This document shows, piece after piece, positions 1 to 9,065 of a stretch of DNA of 47,153 bases (its first letter is position 1; every line of letters begins with the position of its first letter). Origin of the DNA: a bacterium BMS3Bbin03 (GTDB taxonomy: Bacteria > Zhuqueibacterota > JdFR-76 > BMS3Abin05); the NCBI GenBank assembly GCA_002898015.1, contig BDTM01000041.1, forward strand, positions 1-47,153, in the 5' to 3' direction. The position numbers and the translations under genes were made by a program. The notes under the pieces are model-generated. The model was given only the letters and a program-made list of their open reading frames with translations. It searched no databases and was not told where the DNA came from.

Positions 1-168
1 AACAATGAATTTTTAAAAGCCGCGTAAATTCACGCTGCTGACATAAGAGAACATTTCACAGGATAAGTGTGTCTTGAAAATTGATTTTAACCAAAAATAT
101 TGTTTTTTTATGATCTCCTAACGAAAGATCGCTTGTAAAAAATGAACCCAAAATCGCTTGCCCAAAAT

Positions 169-200
169 ACGTCTCTTTTCTGATCTTTTGAGACGTTTTC
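169..200 (+). terminator. possible hairpin terminator in gene-poor left edge
   Basis: The arms ACGTCTC (169-175) and GAGACGT (190-196) pair perfectly around a T-rich loop and are followed by TTTTCG. It could end a gene lying left of the window. The T-run is short, so this is weak. The rest of positions 1-243 shows no gene I can support. Confidence 0.25.
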
Positions 201-243
201 GTTCAGGCACTATATAACAGCTTCTTTAGCGCTGGGGCGAAGA

Positions 244-1121
244 TTGTTTCAGCAAAAAGATAACCCTGGCGACATATTGAAAAAAGTCGAATTGATTAAA
301 GATGGCATACCCAATGGGCCGCAGTTCTCTTGTTCGGCAAAACGCCCCAGTCCCCACTCATCCAGGCAACGATTCATTGCGGTCGATTTAAGGGGGAAAC
401 GAAAATTATTGATGACCGCCTGATATCCGGAACGATTATCGAACAAATCAATGAGGTTATAGATTTTATACGCAAGAACACCAATGTCGAATTTGTGATT
501 ACCGGAAAACCACAGCGGGATGAGATTTGGGATTATCCGCTGGAAGCCTTGCGTGAAGCGGTCATCAATGCCGTCTGCCACCGCGATTACAGCGATCCTG
601 CCGATATTCAAATCAGTATTTACGATGAATCCATTCAGATTTAGAATCCAGGAGGCTTGCCGTTTGATATGACGATTGACGATCTGCTTGATCCGGCGCA
701 TTCATCCAAACCCAGAAATAAACTTATTGCGCAAGTCTTTTACGATATGGGTATTATAGAACGATACGGCAGCGGTATTCAGCGAATGATTGATGAATGC
801 ATTGAGGCCGGTTTGACTGAACCTGTTTTTGAAGAAAAGTTTGGCGGGTTTGCGATTATTTTTAAAAAAGATATTCTTACAGAAGAATATTTAGATAGTA
901 TCGGACTCAATAAAAGGCAAATGGCTGCTTTAAAGATTATCAAAACCAAACATAGAATTACAAATAAAGATTACAGTGAAATGTTCAAAATTAACGATAG
1001 AACTGCTTTGCGAGATCTTCAGGAAATGTGTTCTAAAAATATTCTTGAAAGGGTTGGGAGAACGGGTCGTGCTACCAGATATGTGTTGAAAAAAACCCGA
1101 CATAAACCCGAAAAAAAATAG
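244..1121 (+). pseudogene. broken ATP-binding protein, schlafen AlbA_2/RecG-like (COG2865 type)
   Basis: This is the remnant of a putative transcriptional regulator of the AlbA_2/HATPase_c_4 family. Intact members have an N-terminal schlafen AlbA domain, a GHKL-like ATPase region and a C-terminal winged helix. The reading runs in one frame to about 315 (ending VELIKDGIPN), then shifts to the frame that reads AAVLLFGKTPQ from 318. It continues through EALREAVINAVCHRDY (ATPase-like region) to an in-frame TAG at 642-644. The same frame resumes directly as NPGGLPFDMTIDDLL and runs to 1121, ending in a winged-helix part. The family normally reads IWNPGGLP here, so the TAG most simply replaces a TGG tryptophan codon. 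The AlbA_2 domain is largely missing. One frameshift, one nonsense codon and a missing 5' end make this a decayed gene. Function in intact relatives is poorly defined. Confidence 0.85.
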
Positions 1122-1287
1122 AACAGAAAAACGATGGAGGGGACTTCTTATCAATTAAAGGATCACAAACGGCTCAAATGAATCATATAAAAAATATAGA
1201 GATGTACATTATGCATTTATTAATCAATAATTGGGCAATTGGTGCAATTGAAAAAATAACAAAATGGCACTGGTAATAAAATAATGA

Positions 1288-1319
1288 TTGTAGGGACACG
1301 GCGCGCCGTGTCCCTACAA
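1288..1319. repeat. 32-bp perfect palindrome, REP-like
   Basis: The half-site TTGTAGGGACACGGCG is followed immediately by its exact reverse complement, a 32-bp palindrome with no spacer. It abuts the open frame of a REP-type tyrosine transposase fragment. Similar GTAGGG-CACGGCGCGCCGTG-CCCTAC elements are, to my knowledge, dispersed in many genomes near Y1 transposases, so a REP/BIME-like mobile palindrome is likely. Confidence 0.8.
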
Positions 1320-1339
1320 CGGCAAAACCGCACCAGACC

Positions 1340-1531
1340 GAGCAATTTGGCAAGCCGGTATCCGGATCATTACCAACCATCATCCGTTCGTATAAATCGG
1401 CGGTAACCAAACGCATCAATGATCTGCGCCAAACGCCCGGTGCACCTGTCCGGCGGCGGAATTATTATGAGCCTATTATTCGCAACGAAAACGAATTGAG
1501 CAAAATTCGTGAATATATTTTAAATAATCCA
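1340..1531 (+). pseudogene. C-terminal fragment of REP-associated tyrosine (Y1) transposase
   Basis: The plus-strand frame starting at 1340 reads EQFGKPVSGSLPTIIRSYK, then SAVTKRINDLR, then RRNYYEPIIRNENELSKIRE and ends YILNNP. This is the conserved C-terminal part of the COG1943/IS200-like Y1 transposases of the RAYT group. The catalytic N-terminal portion with the HUH motif and the nearby tyrosine helix is absent; the sequence upstream of the palindrome at 1288 gives no match I can read. The usual WQRNYYEHIIRN is altered to RRRNYYEPIIRN, losing a normally conserved histidine. It is a dead remnant beside an orphan palindrome. Confidence 0.8.
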
Positions 1532-1537
1532 TGTCAT

Positions 1538-2377
1538 TTATCTTATCACATTTCCGGCTTTGTCGTATTTCAATTCCGAGCCGTGCATGCTGTGGGGGAT
1601 TAAAAAGATGGCAATCATCACCACGGATGCCAAAACAACCCACCAGCGGCCCGCACGGCCTTTTTTAATGACGGCAATGAGTGCAATGATCCATCCGACC
1701 AGAGCGATCAGGGTTTTGTTGTCGGTTAAATCCCAGCCGAACGGAGCACCTGTCCAGAGCGCCCCGAATGCAAATTTTTGCACGAGCGGCCCCATGATAA
1801 ATCCGCCGATGATTAAAAAAGCAAGGGTCCAATAGGTGTAGGTTTTCAATTTGCCCTCCGGTCTAAAAAGGGCTTCGAGGCCTGTACGGGTGGAAAGCAG
1901 CATGGCCAAAAACATAAAGAGAACATGCGGAATCAGAACGCCCAGCGGCACGGTGCCCTTAAAACGGGTCACGACAGCCTCTTTTTTGGGAATGCCGATT
2001 TGTGTGTTTCCTTTTTTTAAGATAATTCGATACTCAATTTTGCCTGCCGGGGGCTGGTGGGGCAATGAACCAACCAATTGGGCGCCTTCTCTTTTAAGCT
2101 TTTTTGTGGTCCAGGGTTCTTGGGTTGGGTACAGCCGATAATCCAGAATTCCCAAAATGGATGTATCCGGCACCGTTAATTGAACGGGCTGATCACCCGC
2201 ACCGCCGTGGCTGCGCTCGAGCTCGTATGAAATTCGAGTGCCTTGAAAAGTGACGGTTCCCGACACGGGGTAGGTCGGCCCTGTGGTCCGCTGATAAATT
2301 GCCGCAAACAGGGTGATGATGACCGCAATTATCCAGAAAAGGAGTCCTTTTGAGATTGAAAATGAATGCCTTGCCAT
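1538..2377 (-). CDS. multi-spanning membrane protein of unknown function
   Basis: I do not recognise this gene. The protein of about 279 residues has an N-terminal hydrophobic segment (residues 10-30), a predicted extracytoplasmic beta-rich stretch (about 35-145), then three to four hydrophobic segments: VLIPHVLFMFLAMLL, the YWTLAFLIIGGF region, IALVGWIIALIAVI and WVVLASVVMIAIFLI. It has a short polar tail. The motif GAPFGWDLTDNKT lies between membrane segments. I prefer the ATG at 2377 to the GTG at 2386 because GGAG sits 8 bases before it. A good promoter lies upstream at 2446-2474. It is transcribed away from the receptor cluster and shares the intergenic region with it. A heme- or quinone-related membrane role is possible but has no support beyond topology. 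Confidence 0.8.
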   Translation of the reverse strand: MARHSFSISKGLLFWIIAVIITLFAAIYQRTTGPTYPVSGTVTFQGTRISYELERSHGGAGDQPVQLTVPDTSILGILDYRLYPTQEPWTTKKLKREGAQLVGSLPHQPPAGKIEYRIILKKGNTQIGIPKKEAVVTRFKGTVPLGVLIPHVLFMFLAMLLSTRTGLEALFRPEGKLKTYTYWTLAFLIIGGFIMGPLVQKFAFGALWTGAPFGWDLTDNKTLIALVGWIIALIAVIKKGRAGRWWVVLASVVMIAIFLIPHSMHGSELKYDKAGNVIR

Positions 2378-2445
2378 GATGAACACTCCATTTTAAAATG
2401 AAAAACGGCTTTTGTGGATTATCTTGTTTTGAAGTATTAAATTGT

Positions 2446-2474
2446 AATGTAAAAATAATGAAAATGATTGTCAA
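2446..2474 (-). promoter_or_regulatory. sigma-70-type promoter for the 1538-2377 gene
   Basis: On the minus strand TTGACA (2469-2474) and TACATT (2446-2451) are separated by exactly 17 bases, about 70 bases upstream of the ATG at 2377. The surrounding 2378-2733 interval is AT-rich and holds no further gene. Confidence 0.6.
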
Positions 2475-2630
2475 TAATAAATTACAATTAAATCATAAAA
2501 TTGCTAATTCCGTCACAATTTGCAAAAAATCTTTCATATTTAAAAAAAACTCTTGATTTATAGCCAATAATTTTGTAAAATATTTAAAAATTATTTGGGA
2601 GTGTTGGGAGGAAGTGGCTTCTGACGAATT

Positions 2631-2659
2631 TTTATTTCTTATTCTCTCCGCGGTATACT
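2631..2659 (+). promoter_or_regulatory. candidate promoter for the receptor/partner cluster
   Basis: TATACT (2654-2659) lies 17 bases after a weak TTTATT, about 75 bases before the start codon of the first receptor gene at 2734. A strong ribosome-binding site AAGGAG (2721-2726) follows. The -35 is poor, so an activator may be needed; that is inference. Confidence 0.35.
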
Positions 2660-2733
2660 AAAAAATAAGGATTTACAAATCAATTACCGCTAAATGAACA
2701 TCTGATTCTATTCTTAGAAGAAGGAGTACTTCA

Positions 2734-5700
2734 ATGATGAAGAGATTATTTTTCGCAATTGTCGGCCTTGTCTTATTCAACAGTTTTCTGTTTGCCGGGA
2801 CAACAGGAAAAATAGACGGCAAGGTTACAGATGCTCAAAGTGGCCAACCTTTGCCCGGTGTCAACGTGGTTGTTGTCGGGACCAATATGGGAGCGGCTAC
2901 CAGCAAAGATGGTTTTTTTGTTATTTTAAATATCCCTCCAGGCACCTATTCATTGAAATTTACGATGATTGGCTACGGACCTTATCTTATCAAAGGCGTT
3001 CACGTAAAAATTGATTTAACCACGACTATCAATGCCCAATTGAAACCGGTTGTAATTTCAGGTAAAGAGGTTGTTGTCGTGGCTAAACGTCCTCCGGTAC
3101 AAATGGATGTGGCGGCGAGCCAGCAGAATATTACATCCAAACAAATTCAAGCACTTCCGGTCACAAGCGTCAATGAGCTTGTCGGGTATGAAGCGGGTGT
3201 CACCTCCAATATGTCCATTCGGGGCAGTTCGGCCAATCAGACGCTTTTTATGGTCAATGGTGTCACGTTACGCGATGCGCGGAATAATCAGCCCATTACT
3301 CTGGTGCCCCTGAGTGCCGTACAGGCAATTTCAGTTCAAACCGGCGGTTTTGGAGCTGAATACAGTAATGTGCGTTCAGGTGTGGTGAATCTTGTCACAA
3401 AAGAAGGGAACAGAAAACACTATTCCGGAACGATAACCTACAAAATAAAACCGCCCGGTGCCAAGCATTTCGGCATTTCCCCTTATGACCCGAAATCTTA
3501 CTGGCTGCGGCCTTATCTAGATCCGGCCGTAAGCTGGACAGGAACAGATAATGGTGTGTGGGATAAATACATGCAGCGGCAATATCCTAAATTTGAGGGT
3601 TGGGATGTTATCTCCAACCGTACTCTCCAGGATGATGATCCGACGAATGATTTAACCCCCGAGGCCGCTCAGCGTCTTTTTATGTGGCAGCACCGAAAAC
3701 AGGGAGACATCAAGAAACCGGATTATTACATTGACGGCGGATTTGGCGGCCCTGTGCCCTTTGTCAGCGATAAATTGGGGGATCTTCGTTTTTATACGTC
3801 GTATCGGCGCCGACAGGACATGTATCTCATGCAGCTCTCCCGGGATGCCTTTGTCAACCAGAGTATGATGACTACGGTGACGTCGGATATTACACCCTCT
3901 ATGAAATTATCATTTATGGGAATTTATGGTGAAACATTTGCGACCACCGCCTCCAGATCCGGCGGAACTTCCTATTTTACAACACCCGGCGGCGTGGCAA
4001 GCGTTGTCAATAGAAGCGGTTTTACCATTCCATGGCGGATTTTCACGAATATTTATTATTGTCCGACTGCCAGATATTACGGCGTCGTGTCGGCAAAATT
4101 AACCCATTTATTAAATCCGCAGACCTTTTATGAAATACAAATAAAACAGGTTGCGAAAAAATATTTTACAGCCCCTCCTGCCTTCAGAGATACGACCCGA
4201 AAATATCAGATATTCCCAGGTTATTTTGTAGATGAAGCGCCTGTAGGCTATTATCAGCAGCCGGTTTACGGCATAGGGGACCGGTTGGGAATGGGAGGCG
4301 CCGTGAGCACCTCTCGTGATTACAGCCGAATTATCACGCGGTCCGCGCGATTCGATTTGACAAGCCAGGTGAATGAAAATAATCAGATCAGAACCGGTCT
4401 GGAATTTGTTTTCGATCGTTTTCAAATGTCATTCGGAATGGAGAACAAATTTCTTCCGGAAGGCAATACCTGGACAAAAATCTACCGAAATCCCATCCGG
4501 GGCACTTTCTATATTCAAGATAAATTGGAATATCAGGGGTTTATTTCGATGCTGGGTTTGGTCACCGAGTATACCAATGCCAATAGCAAATGGTATAATG
4601 TGTCCCCTTATGATGCCGCTTTTTATTCCGAAATGTTTAGTCCAAAGGAAAATTCTAAATTCATGACCCAAAAAATTAAACCCCGTGTCATGGTTAGTCC
4701 GAGAATAGCCATTTCACATCCTATTACGGAAAATTCAAAACTCTACTTTAACTATGGGCATTATCGCGAGGTTCCGACTTCCGAAAGACTGTATCGGGTT
4801 CAACGTGATTTGAGAGACAAAATGGATTTTGTCGGAGACCCCACCATTCATCTCGCAAAAACCGTTGCTTATGAATTGGGGTTTGATCAGGCGATTTCAA
4901 ACAGTTATTTATTCCATTTAGCCGCCTATTACAAAGACATTACCGACGAGGAATTCTGGGTGCGTTATATTAGTGCCGACGGAAAAGTGAATTATCGTAA
5001 AATTACCAGCAATGCTTACGAAGACATCAGAGGTTTTGAAGCGGACTTACGAAAAATGACGGGCCGGTGGTTCACGGGAGATATCAATTATGAATATCGC
5101 GTGGGTACATCGGGCTATTTTGGAACCGCTTTATACTATCAAAACCCCGCGGATCAGCGGGAATACTTGCGGCGAAATCCGGTACAATATAAACCCAGAC
5201 CCCAGCCTCGTTTTAAAGCCTATCTGGATTTTCATACGCCTTTTGATTTCGGAAGAACGATTATCGGCCAAAAGCCGCTGGGCGGATGGAACCTTAATCT
5301 TATTGCCCGCTGGACAGCCGGCGCCTGGTTTACCTGGGATCCAAATAATATCCCCGGAATTGAATATAATGTTCAGTGGAAAAACTATAAAAACTTTGAT
5401 ATCAAGCTGTCAAAAACGTTCCCATTAAAGAGCTTTGATTTAAAATTATTTATGGACGTGTACAATTTGTTCAACATTAAACGATTTTCAGGATTGTCTT
5501 TCACAGACAGTCATGATTACAATTTTTATATGCAGTCACTGCACCTTTCGAATAGTGTGGGGAATAAGCTGGGCTATGGCAATATTCCCGGAAAAGACAA
5601 ACCCGGCGACTACAGAAATGACGGCGTAGACTATCAGCCGATGGAATGGATAGAGAATGTGACGAAAGTTTCTGAGCCAAATCCAAGGGTTATTTATTAT

Positions 5701-5880
5701 GATGCCAGCGCAAAAAAATACATGCAATATGCAAATAATTCCTGGCAAGTCGTTAATGATAAAACCATTAATGATATATTGGATAAAAAGGCCTATATTG
5801 ATATGCCCAATCAGACCTTCTACACGTTTTTAAATCCGAGAAGCATATTCTTCGGTCTGACGGTTTCGTATCATTTTTAA
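2734..5880 (+). CDS. TonB-dependent outer-membrane receptor A (CarboxypepD_reg + plug + barrel)
   Basis: This is an outer-membrane active transporter, expected to import a ligand with energy from TonB/ExbBD, none of which is in this window. The 1048-residue protein has a signal peptide (residues 1-21, ending FLFA), then a carboxypeptidase-regulatory-like domain (about 25-110, with GKVTDAQSGQPLPGVNV and IPPGTYSLKFTMIGY). A plug domain follows (about 120-235, with SIRGSSANQTLFMVNGV and VNLVTKEGN), then a 22-strand-type barrel ending in the aromatic residues SYHF. An unusual segment at about 318-332 reads QHRKQGDIKKPDYYIDGGF and is conserved in receptor B. The start has AAGGAG 7 bases upstream. 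The gene heads an eight-gene same-strand block and is paired with the secreted protein that follows it by 38 bases. The substrate is unknown; the hydrolase at the end of the block suggests carbohydrate. Confidence 0.93.
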   Translation: MMKRLFFAIVGLVLFNSFLFAGTTGKIDGKVTDAQSGQPLPGVNVVVVGTNMGAATSKDGFFVILNIPPGTYSLKFTMIGYGPYLIKGVHVKIDLTTTINAQLKPVVISGKEVVVVAKRPPVQMDVAASQQNITSKQIQALPVTSVNELVGYEAGVTSNMSIRGSSANQTLFMVNGVTLRDARNNQPITLVPLSAVQAISVQTGGFGAEYSNVRSGVVNLVTKEGNRKHYSGTITYKIKPPGAKHFGISPYDPKSYWLRPYLDPAVSWTGTDNGVWDKYMQRQYPKFEGWDVISNRTLQDDDPTNDLTPEAAQRLFMWQHRKQGDIKKPDYYIDGGFGGPVPFVSDKLGDLRFYTSYRRRQDMYLMQLSRDAFVNQSMMTTVTSDITPSMKLSFMGIYGETFATTASRSGGTSYFTTPGGVASVVNRSGFTIPWRIFTNIYYCPTARYYGVVSAKLTHLLNPQTFYEIQIKQVAKKYFTAPPAFRDTTRKYQIFPGYFVDEAPVGYYQQPVYGIGDRLGMGGAVSTSRDYSRIITRSARFDLTSQVNENNQIRTGLEFVFDRFQMSFGMENKFLPEGNTWTKIYRNPIRGTFYIQDKLEYQGFISMLGLVTEYTNANSKWYNVSPYDAAFYSEMFSPKENSKFMTQKIKPRVMVSPRIAISHPITENSKLYFNYGHYREVPTSERLYRVQRDLRDKMDFVGDPTIHLAKTVAYELGFDQAISNSYLFHLAAYYKDITDEEFWVRYISADGKVNYRKITSNAYEDIRGFEADLRKMTGRWFTGDINYEYRVGTSGYFGTALYYQNPADQREYLRRNPVQYKPRPQPRFKAYLDFHTPFDFGRTIIGQKPLGGWNLNLIARWTAGAWFTWDPNNIPGIEYNVQWKNYKNFDIKLSKTFPLKSFDLKLFMDVYNLFNIKRFSGLSFTDSHDYNFYMQSLHLSNSVGNKLGYGNIPGKDKPGDYRNDGVDYQPMEWIENVTKVSEPNPRVIYYDASAKKYMQYANNSWQVVNDKTINDILDKKAYIDMPNQTFYTFLNPRSIFFGLTVSYHF

Positions 5881-5918
5881 TTCAAAGAATTGAACATAAT
5901 AAAAAAAGGTAAACTAAG

Positions 5919-8006
5919 ATGAGGAAAGAACTTAGTAAATCCAAATTGCTGATGTCCTTCATGATGGCATCCGTTTTATCTGTGTTTTTGTTTTCAGGCA
6001 ATGCCAGGAGTGATCAAACAAAATGGATCGCGATCGGGTCTCTGCACGACTGGTATTCGAGTGCTGGATCTGAAGTTGAAGTGGGTCGAAGACATTTAAT
6101 TTCCGACCAGCAGGACGGTCTAAGATGGCCGGCACAATTTCGCTATCAGGATAGTAAGGCGGCAAAAGCCCTCTGGATCGGTACAACAAATTATAACGAT
6201 CCGCTGGTGAATAAGACGTTCAATTTCAAAGTTGTCCATTGCGGGCCGAGAGTTCTGGATGAAGAACATGAATTTATGCCCGCAGAATTTAAATTGATCG
6301 GGAAATTCAATCATCCTCTCGTCCTTGTGGGGGGCATTCCGGCCTCCAGGATCGGTTACATGGATTATGTGGATGAAGTCAACCCCAATCTTCCTGTGGA
6401 TAGGCTTTTAATTGATGTCGTCAATACTTCGATTGGGGTCACAATGACCCGAAAGATTTATGCGTTTAGTCAGAAATATAACAACAATTATTTTATTTAC
6501 GACTATGTTTTTAAGAATACGGGCATTATCAATAAACAGGGCCAGGTGAATCAACAGACACTGACGGGCGTTGTTTTCTTTTTCCAGTATCGTTATGCCC
6601 CCTCCAGAGAAGGCGGCCCGTACGGCTATTTCTGGCTTCCGCAGAACTCATCCTGGGGCAGAAACACGATGGATCAAGTCGTCGGGGAAGATCCCGCTGC
6701 CGGTGCGCCGTTTCGCGCGGAATATTCCTGGCATGGGCGTCACTCCGGATGGAAGGGTCCCGGGGATGAAATCGGCGGGCCTGCGTGGGAAACGGACGGC
6801 CACTTTGGGGCGCAGCAATTTTTGGGTACGGTCGTGATTCACGCGGATAAATCCGCCTCTGACAATTCCGATGATCCGTATCAGCCCACCACAACCTGGT
6901 ACATCGATTCCGATGCGCCGATTAATTCAGGGAATGACCAATTCAACGCGGTGCAAATGTCGGCCGAATATGCAGCGATGACAAAAGGGCATCCGTCTCA
7001 ATCACAGGCAGATGCCGTTGGGAATGGGAATGCAGATGAATTCGGAAGTTCTGCCGGAGGTTATTCACAAAGTCAGGGATTTGGACCCTACACGCTGGCG
7101 CCGGGTGACAGCATTCATATCGTTCTGGCAGAAGGTGTGTCGGGCCTCTCGCGTGATTCCAGCTATACAATCGGCGCACGCTGGTTAAAAGGTGAAAACG
7201 GGGGCAAAGGCCCCTATAAAATGCCTGACGGCACGACCACAAATGATCCCAATGTTTATAAAGATGCCTGGGTCATGACGGGGAAAGATTCAATTTATCA
7301 AACATTTTCCCGCGCGATGCAGGCGTATAAATCGGATTTCAATATTCCGAAGCCGCCTCCCCCGCCGCAGACTTTCAATGTGGAACCGGGCGGAAACCGC
7401 ATCACGTTAAAATGGTCGAATAATGCGGAGTCCTGGCCGAATTTCTCCGGCTATCGCATTTATCGAGCCATGTTTCTTCCGGATACGTTTTATCAAAAGA
7501 TTTATGAATGCGGCGGAAACACGGGTATCCCGCTTACCCATGAATTCTGGGACACGACGGCTGTGCGCGGATTTGATTATTATTATTATATGACCTCTTT
7601 TGATGACGGCACAACCAATAAAATTCAACCGGGTGTGCCGTTGGAAAGCAGCAAGTTTTACACGATGACCAATGAACCCGCACGTCTCGTAAGAGCCCCC
7701 GGAAAAGCAATGGCCGATATTAGAGTCGTGCCTAACCCCTTCAATATCCGGTCTCGATCGATTCAATATGGCGTCAGCGGCGCAGACAGAATCATGTTCC
7801 TGAATCTGCCCCCTGTCTGTACGATAAAAATTTTCTCTGAAAGGGGAGACCTGATAGATACGATTAACCATACCAATACGAGTGGAGATGAGGCATGGAA
7901 CTCAATCACCACATATAGGCAGGTTGTTGTGAGTGGGATTTACATTGCGGTGTTTACAACGCCGGATGGAAAAAAGGCCATTCGTAAGTTTGTGATTATT
8001 CGATAA
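5919..8006 (+). CDS. secreted partner protein A: unknown N-domain, FnIII, T9SS-like tail
   Basis: No named family is recognised for the main body. The 695-residue protein has a Sec signal peptide (residues 1-31, no lipobox cysteine) and a large beta-rich region (about 35-470). That region contains VDEVNPNLPVDRLLIDVVN and VTMTRKIYAFSQKYNNNYFI, which recur closely in the paralogue at 12134-14296. A fibronectin type III-like domain follows (about 475-575, with NRITLKWSNNAESW). A C-terminal domain (about 595-695) carries VVPNPFN and GIYIAVF and ends RKFVIIR. The tail resembles a divergent T9SS type A sorting domain, so secretion to the cell surface is likely. It sits between receptor A and the PorV/PorQ-like gene. 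Its position matches that of SusD lipoproteins in Bacteroidota, but it is not a lipoprotein and shows no SusD signature. A ligand-binding partner of the receptor is my inference. Confidence 0.85.
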   Translation: MRKELSKSKLLMSFMMASVLSVFLFSGNARSDQTKWIAIGSLHDWYSSAGSEVEVGRRHLISDQQDGLRWPAQFRYQDSKAAKALWIGTTNYNDPLVNKTFNFKVVHCGPRVLDEEHEFMPAEFKLIGKFNHPLVLVGGIPASRIGYMDYVDEVNPNLPVDRLLIDVVNTSIGVTMTRKIYAFSQKYNNNYFIYDYVFKNTGIINKQGQVNQQTLTGVVFFFQYRYAPSREGGPYGYFWLPQNSSWGRNTMDQVVGEDPAAGAPFRAEYSWHGRHSGWKGPGDEIGGPAWETDGHFGAQQFLGTVVIHADKSASDNSDDPYQPTTTWYIDSDAPINSGNDQFNAVQMSAEYAAMTKGHPSQSQADAVGNGNADEFGSSAGGYSQSQGFGPYTLAPGDSIHIVLAEGVSGLSRDSSYTIGARWLKGENGGKGPYKMPDGTTTNDPNVYKDAWVMTGKDSIYQTFSRAMQAYKSDFNIPKPPPPPQTFNVEPGGNRITLKWSNNAESWPNFSGYRIYRAMFLPDTFYQKIYECGGNTGIPLTHEFWDTTAVRGFDYYYYMTSFDDGTTNKIQPGVPLESSKFYTMTNEPARLVRAPGKAMADIRVVPNPFNIRSRSIQYGVSGADRIMFLNLPPVCTIKIFSERGDLIDTINHTNTSGDEAWNSITTYRQVVVSGIYIAVFTTPDGKKAIRKFVIIR

Positions 8007-8036
8007 TCTTGTATAAAATTTGTGAGGAGAATTAAA

Positions 8037-9047
8037 ATGAAAAAGATCGGTTTTTTTTCTTTAACATTTTTTCTGGCTTTGAGCTTGATTCTGCCCGAAG
8101 CTTATGCGCAGAAAAAATTAGGTCAAACCGGCTTCCAGTTTTTGAGTGTTCAGACAGATGCGCGTGCGTCTGCCATGGGCGGGGCGTTTACAACGGTGGA
8201 AGGCACTTCTTCATCGCTTTTTTATAACCCTGCCGGCCTTTCCAGATTAGACCATTTTTTGGATATTTCGTTAAACCAGGTCAATTGGATTGCGGACATT
8301 AAGTACATTTCCGGAAGCATGGCCATAAACTTTGCAAACAGAAAATACGGTGTTTTCGGTTTAAGCTTTTTAACGGTCGACTATGGGAAATTTCTGTGGA
8401 CAAAAGTCGCCAATAATTCGCAGGGTTTTGAAGATATTGAGGGTTGGCCGCAGCCTTCGGCTTATATGGTCGGATTGGGTTACGGAAAAGAACTGACGGA
8501 TCGTTTTGCCGTTGGCGGGCAGATAAAATATGCCTATCAGAATTTGGGACACAGTTATGTGCCTGTCTATTCAAAGGGCGACACATTGCTTAATGAAAAA
8601 AAATATCCCCTGGGAACTCTGGCATTCGATTTTGGAACCCAGTACAAAACCGGATTTAAAAGTCTGGTTTTCGGGATGTCTGTTCGGAATTTCTCGAAAG
8701 AAATCAAATATGAAAAAGAAGGTTTTCAGCTTCCGATGACCTTTAAAATGGGCATTTCGGTGAATCTGTTTGAATTTGTGCCGAATGTCATTCCGGGGTC
8801 AAACTCTCTTTTGATCACAGTCGACGCGGCGCATCCCCGGTCCTTTCCGGAATATATCGAAATCGGCGGTGAATATACGTTCATGAATATGCTGATTCTT
8901 CGGGCCGGTTACGCAACCAGCCAGGATTTGTACGGATTTTCGGCAGGGTTTGGTATTCATAAATTTGGTGTAACCATTGATTATTCATATACGCCGTTCA
9001 ATGTATTCAAAAACATTAATCGGTTTTCCGTGAGATTTTCTCTTTAG
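8037..9047 (+). CDS. PorV/PorQ-family outer-membrane beta-barrel protein
   Basis: Members of this family (related to UPF0164) include PorV, which shuttles T9SS cargo from the translocon to the surface attachment complex in Porphyromonas. The 336-residue protein has a signal peptide ending AYAQ. The diagnostic N-terminal motif is DARASAMGGAFTTVEG, followed by SSLFYNPAGLSRLD. Repeated amphipathic strands run to a C-terminal RFSVRFSL. I chose the ATG at 8037 because AGGAG (8025-8029) lies 7 bases before it; the GTG at 8022 would include the ribosome-binding site. It lies between the two receptor/partner pairs. A dedicated role in exporting the T9SS-tailed proteins of this block is plausible but inferred. 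Whether it is PorV or a PorQ-like paralogue cannot be decided from sequence reading alone. Confidence 0.9.
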   Translation: MKKIGFFSLTFFLALSLILPEAYAQKKLGQTGFQFLSVQTDARASAMGGAFTTVEGTSSSLFYNPAGLSRLDHFLDISLNQVNWIADIKYISGSMAINFANRKYGVFGLSFLTVDYGKFLWTKVANNSQGFEDIEGWPQPSAYMVGLGYGKELTDRFAVGGQIKYAYQNLGHSYVPVYSKGDTLLNEKKYPLGTLAFDFGTQYKTGFKSLVFGMSVRNFSKEIKYEKEGFQLPMTFKMGISVNLFEFVPNVIPGSNSLLITVDAAHPRSFPEYIEIGGEYTFMNMLILRAGYATSQDLYGFSAGFGIHKFGVTIDYSYTPFNVFKNINRFSVRFSL

Positions 9048-9065
9048 ACCTTGGAGGCCTGTTTC

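Noticed and set aside
2193..2474. 93-codon minus-strand frame across the membrane protein start
   Set aside because: It overlaps the gene in another frame and includes its promoter; not a real gene.
7407..7871. 154-codon open frame on the minus strand
   Set aside because: Shadow of the FnIII and tail region of partner A; no independent support.
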